Assembly (NCBI RefSeq): GCF_015234135.1
Contig: NZ_JADGIK010000010.1
Coordinates: forward strand, 1 to 60,228
Source: Faecalibacter rhinopitheci
GTDB taxonomy: Bacteria; Bacteroidota; Bacteroidia; Flavobacteriales; Weeksellaceae
Reading direction: 5' to 3'
Length of the DNA stretch: 60,228 nucleotides
Both the position numbers and the translations under genes were made by a program. The notes under the pieces were generated by a model. The model saw nothing but the letters and a program-made list of their open reading frames with translations. It was not told the origin of the DNA and did no database searches. Shown here one piece after another: positions 1 to 6,800 of the stretch (within the stretch, counting starts at the first letter, position 1; each line of letters starts with the position of its first letter).

Positions 1-9
1 TCAAGGCTG

Positions 10-123
10 TAAAACGATTACCTAAAAATGAATCGTGATTCGGGAATAAATTAAATGATTCCTTTCAGTCACTAATTTATTCTAATCCTTCTCACAATTT
101 ATTTTCTTAACGGTATCGTTTTA
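10..123. repeat. Cruciform repeat unit, copy 1
   Basis: Outer arms TAAAACGATTACC (10-22) and GGTATCGTTTTA (112-123) pair with one bulge. Inner arms GAATAAATTA (44-53) and TAATTTATTC (73-82) pair perfectly around a 19-nt loop (54-72). The unit follows TCAAGGCT and is followed by AAGGCC. It shares its loop and architecture, but not its stem sequence, with the units at 801-915 and 6116-6228. Confidence 0.75.
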
Positions 124-418
124 AGGCCAAATTTAAAATTAGATAAATAGAAAAAGGCTCTTCAGTGGAAGGGCTTTTTTAATTAAAGTAAACCTAATTA
201 CTATTTTATATCTTAATTTTTGTCTTGACACAAAACATTTGAAATTAAGAGGAGAAGCCACGGTGTGGCTTAGGTATTTTAAACTTCTTTATCACTTTTT
301 TCTTGATAAAAAAATAATCAAAAAATCAAGGCTACGATTTTCGGAATATTATGCAATTTTATTATTTATATGTTCATTTTTGTCTTGACACAAAAACGAA
401 CCAAAAAAGTCAAGGCTG

Positions 419-532
419 TAAAACGATTACCTAAAAATGAATCGTGATTCGGGAATAAATTAAATGATTCCTTTCAGTCACTAATTTATTCTAATCCTTC
501 TCACAATTTATTTTCTTAACGGTATCGTTTTA
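419..532. repeat. Cruciform repeat unit, copy 2
   Basis: Exact second copy of the unit at 10-123, carried by the 409-bp duplication. It is preceded by the conserved lead-in segment at about 375-417, which contains CTTGAC and GTCAAG as inverted arms. Confidence 0.75.
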
Positions 533-800
533 AGGCCAAATTTAAAATTAGATAAATAGAAAAAGGCTCTTCAGTGGAAGGGCTTTTTTAATTAAAGTAA
601 ACCTAATTACTATTTTATATCTTAATTTTTGTCTTGACACAAAACATTTGAGATTAAGAGGAGAAGCCACGGTGTGGCTTAGGTATTTTAAACTTCTTTA
701 TCACTTTTTTCTTGATAAAAAAATAATCAAAAAGTCAAGGCTACAATTTGATATGTTCATTTTTGTCTTGACACAAAAACGAACCAAAAAAGTCAAGGCT

Positions 801-915
801 ACGATTTTCGACGGTCAATTATCATTTTGCTACACTAAAATGTTTAAATCGCTCCCGTTGGTCGGTAAACATTTTTGCGTTCCGCTTAATGAATTGACAC
901 TCGTCTGCTAATCGT
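801..915. repeat. Cruciform repeat unit, copy 3
   Basis: Inner arms AAAATGTTTA (837-846) and TAAACATTTT (866-875) enclose a 19-nt loop (847-865). Outer arms pair ACGATT with AATCGT and GTCAATT (814-820) with AATTGAC (892-898). The same lead-in as copy 2 precedes it at about 754-799. The right end reads CGTTAGGCC. No coding sequence is credible across it. Confidence 0.75.
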
Positions 916-920
916 TAGGC

Positions 921-1537
921 CGTTTTTAGAAAAACTAATTTTCTAAGTTTATACAAGATTAAAATAGTATAAGTAAATTTTTATCGCTTATCAAGCATTT
1001 TTTGTGTAGAACGAAAGCCCTGATCAGCATTGGTTGCTTTTGTTTTTCTGCTTTGTGAAAAACAGTTCTTAGCAACGAATGCTAGGGCTGGTTTGTGGAG
1101 TTTGGTGAATGAAACGCTTCGCTTAGTGATTAGAGTGGGGCTTGTCCCCCGTTAGCCCGCAGGTAACTATAATGCCACATTATGTAAACATAGCTTGGAT
1201 GGGGCGGCTGGTGACTCCTTGCTTGGGTATGTGTTGGATTGAGTTTTTTGCTTTTGTTGGTATTTGATTCTTATAAAACTTATTATTAATGGTTTTTATA
1301 AATCATCTTATTTCTCATTACACTTTTCTTTTCTAGTGCCACAAAAAAATAAAAGGATTCTTTTTGCTATTTGAACGCATAACTACCTGAATAATATAAC
1401 CAAATTAGTTTTTTATATTTACTATTATTTATTCTTATACACTTCTCTATTTTGTAGCCTTCCCTATTTTCAAACAGAAAATAAATATAACTAACTCTAT
1501 TTAAATAGGATGCACAAAACACGAATTATTCAATTTA
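921..1537. other. Gene-free segment with a GC-richer structured core
   Basis: I see no credible gene here. About 1010-1250 is noticeably richer in G and C than the rest of the window. It contains a nested stem-loop (1016-1089), a GGGG/CCCC hairpin (1137-1149) and a palindrome ATAATG-CCA-CATTAT (1169-1183). Bases 1260-1537 are ordinary AT-rich spacer. The core could be a structured RNA gene, a recombination site or mobile-element debris. Confidence 0.5.
1016..1089. other. Strong nested stem-loop of unknown role
   Basis: Three stems nest. AGCCCT (1016-1021) pairs with AGGGCT (1084-1089). After a GATC bulge, AGCATTGGTTGCT (1026-1038) pairs with AGCAACGAATGCT (1071-1083), 12 of 13 positions. TGTTTTTC (1041-1048) pairs with GAAAAACA (1057-1064) around an 8-nt loop. 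There is no T-run after it, so it is not a simple terminator. A weaker, partly similar sequence lies at about 5701-5760. RNA or DNA-level function cannot be told apart from sequence alone. Confidence 0.6.
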
Positions 1538-1573
1538 AATTTTATAGTAAATCACTATAAAATTATATCTTTG
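1538..1573 (+). promoter_or_regulatory. Probable operator and promoter of the DUF4007 gene
   Basis: A perfect 11-bp inverted repeat, AATTTTATAGT (1538-1548) and ACTATAAAATT (1554-1564), separated by 5 nt, directly precedes TATCTTTG (1566-1573), which fits the Bacteroidota -7 box TAnnTTTG. No clear -33 TTG is present; the inverted repeat sits where it would be, as expected for a repressor or activator site. A second perfect palindrome, GGAGGAATTCCTCC, lies in the leader at 1581-1594. Confidence 0.5.
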
Positions 1574-1621
1574 AGCTGTTGGAGGAATTCCTCCATTTAG
1601 ATTAAAGTTATTTTAATAAAG

Positions 1622-2482
1622 TTGAATTTGATGAATTATAGATTTTCAGGACACGATACATTTCATTGCAAACAGCAGTGGCTATTGAAGGGTTTTAACA
1701 ACCCTAACTTTTCTAATGTTTCAGAGAGTATTATCTCATTAGGAGTAGGTAAAAATATGGTATCTTCTGTAAAATATTGGTTAGAAGCTTTTGGTATTAC
1801 AAATGAAAACAATTTAACTGAATTTTCAAATTTAATTTTTTCTCCTGAAGAAGGTCTAGATCGTTATTTGGAAAATGAAGGAACTTTGTGGTTGCTTCAG
1901 TATAAATTATGCCAAAAAAAATATGCGAGTATCTTTCAATTATTATTTACAGAATATTTTGATGATAAAGTCAATTATGAATTTAGTGAAGATAAAGTAA
2001 TAAAGTTTATTCTAAACAAACTAGAAATTAACGGTGTAAAATCAATTAGTGAAAATACGTTATCAAATGATTTTAAAGTATTAACTCGCACCTATCTAAG
2101 TTCGTCAAAAGATATTAAAAACATTGAAGAGGAATTTAATGCTCCTCTTTTAGAATTAAATCTGATCGAAAAAATTGAAAGTCATAAATATATTTTAAAT
2201 AAAATCAATCGATCAATTCCTTTAGCAATTTTAGGTTATTGCATACTTGATATGACTCAAGAACAAAATAGTACAAGTTTAAAATTAGAAGAAATTAAAC
2301 GTACTATTGGAAACTATTTCTGTATCACAAATAAATGTTTAGAAGATTTGTTATCTCAATTAAATGAGATTTCAGATGTGTTTGTTTATACAGATCATGC
2401 AGGAACCGCAACTTTAGATATCAAGCAAAATACTATCGAATTAAGAGAAGAATTATTAAAAAAATACTACGATGCGAACTAA
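1622..2482 (+). CDS. DUF4007 family protein
   Basis: The 286-residue protein opens with the family signature FSGHDTFHC at residues 8-16, followed by a Trp/Leu-rich helix, which identifies DUF4007. I know this family mainly from defence loci, including ones with DNA-sulfur-modification genes, but its biochemical role is not established. The start could be residue 1 or Met4, which sits closer to the signature. There is no signal peptide or membrane segment, so it should be cytoplasmic. The stop overlaps the start of the next short ORF by 11 nt, implying a two-gene transcript. A palindromic operator-like site lies upstream. Confidence is good for the family and low for function. Confidence 0.8.
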   Translation: MNLMNYRFSGHDTFHCKQQWLLKGFNNPNFSNVSESIISLGVGKNMVSSVKYWLEAFGITNENNLTEFSNLIFSPEEGLDRYLENEGTLWLLQYKLCQKKYASIFQLLFTEYFDDKVNYEFSEDKVIKFILNKLEINGVKSISENTLSNDFKVLTRTYLSSSKDIKNIEEEFNAPLLELNLIEKIESHKYILNKINRSIPLAILGYCILDMTQEQNSTSLKLEEIKRTIGNYFCITNKCLEDLLSQLNEISDVFVYTDHAGTATLDIKQNTIELREELLKKYYDAN

Positions 2483-2657
2483 TATTTCAACAAACATTAT
2501 AAGAGACGAAAACAAGTCTTTAAATTATATTGTAACCAAAAATGCCGTTGAAATATTTAATAGCATTTTTAATCATTCGAATGAAAACCAAAATTCCTTT
2601 ACCATTATTGTAAATTATAAAAAAGAAAACATATGTTACTTTAGGGAGTTTAAATAA
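2472..2657 (+). pseudogene. Truncated ORF resembling the N-terminus of an ATPase
   Basis: This 61-codon ORF overlaps the DUF4007 stop by 11 nt, the layout of a translationally coupled partner. Its residues 42-48, NSFTIIV, followed by NY, resemble the strand that leads into a P-loop (SFTIIGxYGxGKSS type) of ATPases found next to DUF4007 genes. The P-loop itself is absent: after NY the sequence runs into KKENICYF and stops. I infer that the body of an ATPase gene was deleted, leaving a stub, perhaps joined to its own C-terminal tail. The family call rests on recollection of neighbourhood and motif, so it could also be an unrelated small protein. Confidence 0.45.
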
Positions 2658-2675
2658 TTTAGACATTAAAGAATA

Positions 2676-3536
2676 TTAATATTCTTTTTTACAAGGAATT
2701 ACTCCCCTGATTCCTCCTCTAGGGTTCGGAACATCTTCTTTATATCTTGGTATGATGTGAATATGAACGTGAGGAATCGTTTGTCCTGCTGTCTCTCCTA
2801 CATTAATTCCAATATTAAAACCATCAGGGTTGAATTTTTGTTGTAAAATTTCTTTAACTCGATTCACCACTATCCAACAAGCAATTTGTTCTCTACTTGT
2901 TAATTCAAAATAATCAGAAACTACTCTTTTGGGAACGATTAAAGCATGACCTTTAGAAACTGGAAATTTATCATAGAATGAAAAAACAGTGGCTGTTTCT
3001 ACGATTGGTTCTCTTTTTTCATCAATACTTAAAAATGGACTGATTGCTTCATTTCCTTGATGCAAATAAGTATAATGTTGAAATTCATAAATCTCACAAA
3101 AATCATTGACGAAAACTGATTTAAATGGCAGTTTAACGTTGGTTTGAAATGTTTGGATCTGATGCAATTTATGAGTTCTAAATCCTTGATATTTAACATC
3201 CCTTCTCACTGCAAAATAGGCTTTCCCTCCTATTTTAAGTCTTTCAGAAATATCCATTAAAACATTTACTTGCTCTTCAGATTCTAAAACATTTAAAACG
3301 TAAAAGCAAATAATAGTATCGTAATCATCTTCAAGATTTATCGGAAAATAGTGAGGGTCATAGCCACTAACATCATAACCTTTCATTTTTAAGACTTCAA
3401 CATCTTTACCAAATCCACAGCCGAAATCTAAGGTTTTACCTACAATAAGATTTTTATCCAACAATATTTTACAAGGAAATGAAATATATTTTCTCTCCTT
3501 CGCTGTTAAGTGGCTATATGGATTCGATTTACTCAT
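2676..3536 (-). CDS. Methyltransferase-HIT domain fusion protein
   Basis: A 286-residue two-domain protein. The N-terminal half is a class I SAM-dependent methyltransferase with the glycine loop DFGCGFGKD (37-45), an acidic GYDP after motif II and the strand LKIGGKAYF. The C-terminal half is a HIT (histidine triad) nucleotide hydrolase or transferase domain ending in HVHIHII with triad His256, His258 and His260, then NPRGGIRG. It overlaps the upstream HNH gene by 8 nt, so the two are co-translated. Pairing of a methyltransferase with a nucleotide-handling HIT domain suggests action on a nucleotide or nucleic-acid adduct, but the substrate is unknown. The gene converges with the DUF4007 pair, 18 bp apart. 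Confidence 0.8.
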   Translation of the reverse strand: MSKSNPYSHLTAKERKYISFPCKILLDKNLIVGKTLDFGCGFGKDVEVLKMKGYDVSGYDPHYFPINLEDDYDTIICFYVLNVLESEEQVNVLMDISERLKIGGKAYFAVRRDVKYQGFRTHKLHQIQTFQTNVKLPFKSVFVNDFCEIYEFQHYTYLHQGNEAISPFLSIDEKREPIVETATVFSFYDKFPVSKGHALIVPKRVVSDYFELTSREQIACWIVVNRVKEILQQKFNPDGFNIGINVGETAGQTIPHVHIHIIPRYKEDVPNPRGGIRGVIPCKKEY

Positions 3537-4572
3537 TTAGATATAAAAAACCATTGTTATTGGCAATTGTTAATAGTGGTTGAATTGTATTTTCAAACAG
3601 TACATCATCAAAAGCGGTAATTGTAGGAAAAATAGTTAAATATTCTTCAAGGAATTTATTGCTTGAATGCTTTTCTTTGTGAATATTAAAGGCAATTTTT
3701 TGCAAATTTTTAAACTGCGTAAAATACTTATCAAACTGTGGAAGTCTATCGCTTTTTGAAGAATTGAAAGACTTATCAATTGGTAATAAATTCCAAACTA
3801 AATCGTGAGAAACAAATGCATAAGGAACAAAGTGATCTAGTGCAAAGTTCTTTTCATTAAATACCAATCTTTTACCCGTAAAAATACAATCAATACTACC
3901 CAATTCATCAAAAACGATTTTCCAATAGTGGTTGGTTTGCTTTTGAAGGCTATTTCTTTGTGCTGGTTTAATTAATTTGTTGGAAATATCAGGTACATTT
4001 GGATTTCTATTTTGAAGAAACAACGTCAAATTCCAGTAACAAAAACTTTTCAATAATTTAGAATTTTGTTTTAGATATTCTATCCAATTAGTATTCATAA
4101 TGATTCTATCTTTAGATAAAGCATATAAAGATTGATTTTCAAAACTTTGCGATTTTTTATAAATATCCGTTTTCGTCTCCCCTTGAAACCATGGAGAAAG
4201 GAACCAATGCGGCACATTTTTATCAAAATGCTGAAGAATTTTCTTCGTTTCAGAATCAGTAGAATTAATTAACCTTTCTTGAACAATACTTTGTTTTTCA
4301 TCGATCGTTAGATTTTCAATATCTATCAACTTCAAAACAGCGTCTTCAAGTAAATCATGTTTCCCAAATGAAAGATGAAAATAATTAATGGTATACCAAG
4401 AATTACTAATCATTTTAGAGAAAATTTCTTTTTTTAGAATTTCTGTTTTCTCCTGTTCCACCAACTCCACAATTGCTAATAACCAATAAAATTTATAAGT
4501 CGCTGTTGTGTTATTAAACACTGCAGAAAGTAAATTTACCGGTAAATTTTGGGAATAAGGTAATTCTATCAT
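3529..4572 (-). CDS. HNH endonuclease domain protein
   Basis: A 347-residue cytoplasmic protein. Residues 229-275 hold an HNH nuclease core: a single Cys229 followed by TGK, the catalytic pair Asp246-His247 in LDHFVPYAF, then WNLLPID (260-266) and NSSKSDRLP (270-278), giving the His-Asn-Asn/Lys arrangement. The N-terminal 200 residues are helical and unlike classical restriction enzymes; the opening YSQNLPVNLLSAVFNNT looks like a family signature. The gene starts one base after the stop of the PLP protein gene and overlaps the methyltransferase-HIT gene by 8 nt, so all three form one transcript. A DNA-cleaving effector role is inferred from domain and context. Confidence 0.75.
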   Translation of the reverse strand: MIELPYSQNLPVNLLSAVFNNTTATYKFYWLLAIVELVEQEKTEILKKEIFSKMISNSWYTINYFHLSFGKHDLLEDAVLKLIDIENLTIDEKQSIVQERLINSTDSETKKILQHFDKNVPHWFLSPWFQGETKTDIYKKSQSFENQSLYALSKDRIIMNTNWIEYLKQNSKLLKSFCYWNLTLFLQNRNPNVPDISNKLIKPAQRNSLQKQTNHYWKIVFDELGSIDCIFTGKRLVFNEKNFALDHFVPYAFVSHDLVWNLLPIDKSFNSSKSDRLPQFDKYFTQFKNLQKIAFNIHKEKHSSNKFLEEYLTIFPTITAFDDVLFENTIQPLLTIANNNGFLYLNE

Positions 4573-4573
4573 T

Positions 4574-5542
4574 CTAAGCTGTTTTTAATGAAAAAATATT
4601 ATTCTCATCCTCGATAGACGATTCTACAAATACTGATGCATCTAAATTATTAATTTTAAGATTAATAATATTAAATAATCTTTGATTTAAATCACCAACT
4701 ATTAAAATATTATTTGTTTTCTCTATAAATTTTAATACAGTTTCCCATATTTCCTTATATACCTTTGCAGTTTTATCAATATATCTTTTAGCCAATTCAC
4801 ATGCTTTTCCTAATCCTATGATTAAAGGAGTGTTATATGTACCACCTCTATTGTCATTTTCTTGTGAACCACCATGAATTAATGGAGTTAACATCAAACC
4901 ATTTTTTACATATAAAAAACCTATACCTTTAGGCCCATTAATTTTATGAGCACTCATGCATAGCATATCAATATTTAATTCATTAACATCAATATCGACT
5001 TTACCAATAGCTTGAGTTGCATCACAAAAAAAACTTAAGTTATGTTTTTTAGCAATATCACCAATCAACTGAATATCTTGAATAACACCAGTTTCATTAT
5101 TTGCATACATGATTGCAATTAATGCAGTTTCTGGAGTAATAGAATTCTCTAGTTCATTTAAATCGATTAAACCATTTGAATCAACATCTAAATAAGTAAC
5201 CTCTATTCCTTTGGTTTCTAAATATTCACATGTTTTTAAAACAGCTTTATGCTCCGTTTTACAAGTTATTAGATGATTACCTCTTTCAAAATTTTCTTCA
5301 TAAAAACCTTTTAGAGCATAATTAATACTCTCTGTAGCACCAGAAGTAAAAATGATTTCTGAAGATTCAGCTTGAATGATTTCTGCACATAATTTACGTG
5401 CATTCTCTATCACTTTTTTAGTTTTTAACCCATCAAGATGATTACTTGATGCATTAAAATAATATTGATTAAAATAAGGCATCATTTCATTAAGCACTTC
5501 TTCATTAACTCTAGTGGTTGATGCGTTATCTAAATAAATCAT
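4574..5542 (-). CDS. Cysteine desulfurase-like PLP protein lacking the catalytic Cys
   Basis: This is a class V aminotransferase fold of the NifS/IscS type. It has the N-terminal YLDNASTT, the PLP-stacking TEHKA (His98), the PLP-nitrogen Asp174 in FCDATQAIGK, and Lys200 in SAHKINGPKG as Schiff-base lysine. It ends at residue 322 with FSLKTA. In IscS-type enzymes this strand leads into SSGSAC, whose Cys carries the persulfide; the stop falls where that Cys should be, so the active Cys and the C-terminal helix region are missing. The next gene begins one base later, so the short end looks built in rather than freshly broken. Desulfurase activity is doubtful; PLP binding is likely. DndA/IscS-type enzymes supply sulfur for DNA phosphorothioation. 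Confidence 0.75.
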   Translation of the reverse strand: MIYLDNASTTRVNEEVLNEMMPYFNQYYFNASSNHLDGLKTKKVIENARKLCAEIIQAESSEIIFTSGATESINYALKGFYEENFERGNHLITCKTEHKAVLKTCEYLETKGIEVTYLDVDSNGLIDLNELENSITPETALIAIMYANNETGVIQDIQLIGDIAKKHNLSFFCDATQAIGKVDIDVNELNIDMLCMSAHKINGPKGIGFLYVKNGLMLTPLIHGGSQENDNRGGTYNTPLIIGLGKACELAKRYIDKTAKVYKEIWETVLKFIEKTNNILIVGDLNQRLFNIINLKINNLDASVFVESSIEDENNIFSLKTA

Positions 5543-5551
5543 TAGGTTATT

Positions 5552-5568
5552 ATTTATAAGCTATAAAT
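5552..5568. promoter_or_regulatory. Palindrome upstream of the desulfurase-like/HNH/methyltransferase operon
   Basis: A perfect 7-bp inverted repeat, ATTTATA (5552-5558) and TATAAAT (5562-5568), with a 3-nt spacer lies 9 bp upstream of the operon's first ATG. Its half-site resembles the TTTATAGT/ACTATAAA arms upstream of the DUF4007 gene, so one regulator may serve both operons. AT-rich palindromes arise easily by chance in this genome. Confidence 0.35.
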
Positions 5569-5767
5569 ATACTATTATTACCTAATACTATTTTAAGGAA
5601 AACCATAATAACGGACAAATATAAACCAAACAAAGCCTTAAATATTTAAGTTAAATTTATCTATTTTTTTGATACTGCGTAAGTAATGTAAGTAAAAATC
5701 AGCAAAAACATTTTTTTGTTTTTTGAGTTTGTGAAAAAAAAGTTTTAAACGAAGAATAGCATGCAAT

Positions 5768-5790
5768 AAGGAGAACCAATGGTTCTCCTT
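5768..5790. terminator. Hairpin, possible terminator
   Basis: AAGGAGAACC (5768-5777) and GGTTCTCCTT (5781-5790) form a perfect 10-bp stem with an AAT loop. The following T content is modest, so termination is uncertain, and no gene clearly ends here. Confidence 0.35.
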
Positions 5791-6082
5791 TACTTTGATT
5801 TTAGCTTATGTTTCCAGTTTTTTATTTTGGCGATTTTACAATTTTCTTTTTTGTTAAAAATAAGTTACGGAAGTTACGGCGTGAAAAATAATGAAGTTTA
5901 AAGTAATTGAATGTAAATTTTGCTTGTTTGTGTTTTATCTTCCGTAAGATAATTTAGACTAAAATATAAGCCTTTTTTAAAGTAATATTTTAAACTATAA
6001 AGTACCTCATTTATTATATGTTCATTTTACTCATGAGTTTATTATTTTAAGAATAATGTATTCATGAATCCTTTGGATTTGG

Positions 6083-6236
6083 CTTGATCCAAAACGAACC
6101 AAAAAATCAAGGCTTCAATTCTCGACGGGTAATCATCATTTCGTTTTACTAAAATGTTTAAATCATTCCTTTCAGTCGGTAAACATTTTTGCGCTTCTCT
6201 CAATAGATTGACGCTCGTCTGCGAATTGTTATGCCA
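6083..6236. repeat. Lead-in segment and cruciform repeat unit, copy 4
   Basis: The lead-in (6083-6112) has inverted arms CTTGAT and ATCAAG; the left-edge copies instead have CTTGAC and GTCAAG, a compensated change. The cruciform unit follows, with outer arms CAATTC (6116-6121) and GAATTG (6223-6228) and inner arms AAAATGTTTA (6151-6160) and TAAACATTTT (6180-6189) around a 19-nt loop (6161-6179). The right end reads GTTATGCC. Orientation matches the left-edge copies, so the repeat family brackets the 1.6-5.5 kb island. Confidence 0.7.
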
Positions 6237-6542
6237 TTTTCATTAATTCATCTTCTAATAATTTAGACTCTTTTTGTACTTGATCATAATCTTTTTCCTT
6301 AACGGCATATACATAATTTTAACCGATTTATTGAATAATGAAATATATACTTTGTTTATATTTTATTTTTTTTTATAAAAAAGTGTAAAAAATCCCTTGT
6401 ATACATATGGAAAATATTTTTTCAATGAATTGCTCTACAGCTTTATCCAATTCGTCGTTGACGCTTTTAAAACAAAAAAAATTCTGCTCGGCAATCAATC
6501 CCAACAGAATTTTATTTTATTATTTTCTTGAAAAATTTGTGC

Positions 6543-6800
6543 TTAATCGTAATGAAAACGGCACTTTGCAATTAAAATTTGTTCCTCTTCGTATTTATAA
6601 ATTAAGCGATGTTCTTCATCTATTCTACATGACCAAAAACCTGAATATTTATGTTTTAATGGCTCTGGTTTGCCAATTCCCGTAAAAGGTGTACGTGAAA
6701 TATCTTTCAATAAATCATTGATTCGCTTTACTTTTTTCTTATCAGTTTTTTGCCAAAATAAATAATCTTCCCAAGACTCATCTACGAAAATATATTTCAT
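6543..6800 (-). CDS. yoeB: Txe/YoeB family toxin (ribosome-dependent mRNA interferase)
   Basis: The 85-residue protein matches the whole length of the YoeB/Txe branch of the RelE fold. It opens with YIFVDESWEDYLFWQKTD, continues through the basic helix KVKRINDLLKDI and GIGKPEPLKH, and ends with the catalytic tail CRFHYD. Family members cut mRNA in the ribosomal A site and are silenced by a YefM-type antitoxin. Its start directly abuts the stop of the antitoxin gene (no gap), as is usual for this pair. All expected terminal residues are present, so the toxin looks intact. The pair lies beside repeat-rich DNA, typical for accessory toxin-antitoxin modules. Confidence 0.9.
   Translation of the reverse strand: MKYIFVDESWEDYLFWQKTDKKKVKRINDLLKDISRTPFTGIGKPEPLKHKYSGFWSCRIDEEHRLIYKYEEEQILIAKCRFHYD

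Larger units (their letters stand above)
1..749. repeat. Direct duplication, two ~340-bp copies with a 409-bp period
   Basis: Bases 1-340 recur at 410-749. By eye I see three substitutions (243/652, 325/734, 336/745) and no indels, so the duplication is recent or kept homogeneous. Each copy holds one cruciform unit (10-123 and 419-532), a terminator-like hairpin (about 150-179 and 559-588) and a short perfect hairpin with arms AAGCCAC/GTGGCTT (about 255-271 and 664-680). The window opens inside the repeat, so further copies may lie to the left. No gene is visible. Confidence 0.9.
5569..6542. other. Gene-free segment right of the defence-type island
   Basis: No credible gene is visible. The stretch contains a hairpin at 5768-5790, a weak relative of the 1016-1089 stem-loop at about 5701-5760, and a lead-in plus cruciform repeat unit at 6083-6236. 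A short plus-strand reading frame at 6407-6685 overlaps the toxin gene on the other strand and shows no protein-like features. Confidence 0.5.

Noticed and set aside
648-911. 87-codon plus-strand reading frame starting with TTG
   Set aside because: It runs across the repeat lead-in and a cruciform unit, and its peptide is the translation of the repeat; other repeat copies do not keep the frame.
801-6236. Integron attC sites, suggested by GTTAGGC and GTTATGC at the right ends and structure-based conservation
   Set aside because: The required left-hand core (RYYYAAC) is absent in all four units, no integrase or cassette genes are near, and the left arms end in AAGGCT.
6407-6685. 92-codon plus-strand frame near the toxin gene
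   Set aside because: It overlaps the YoeB gene antisense and has no protein-like features, signal or neighbours.
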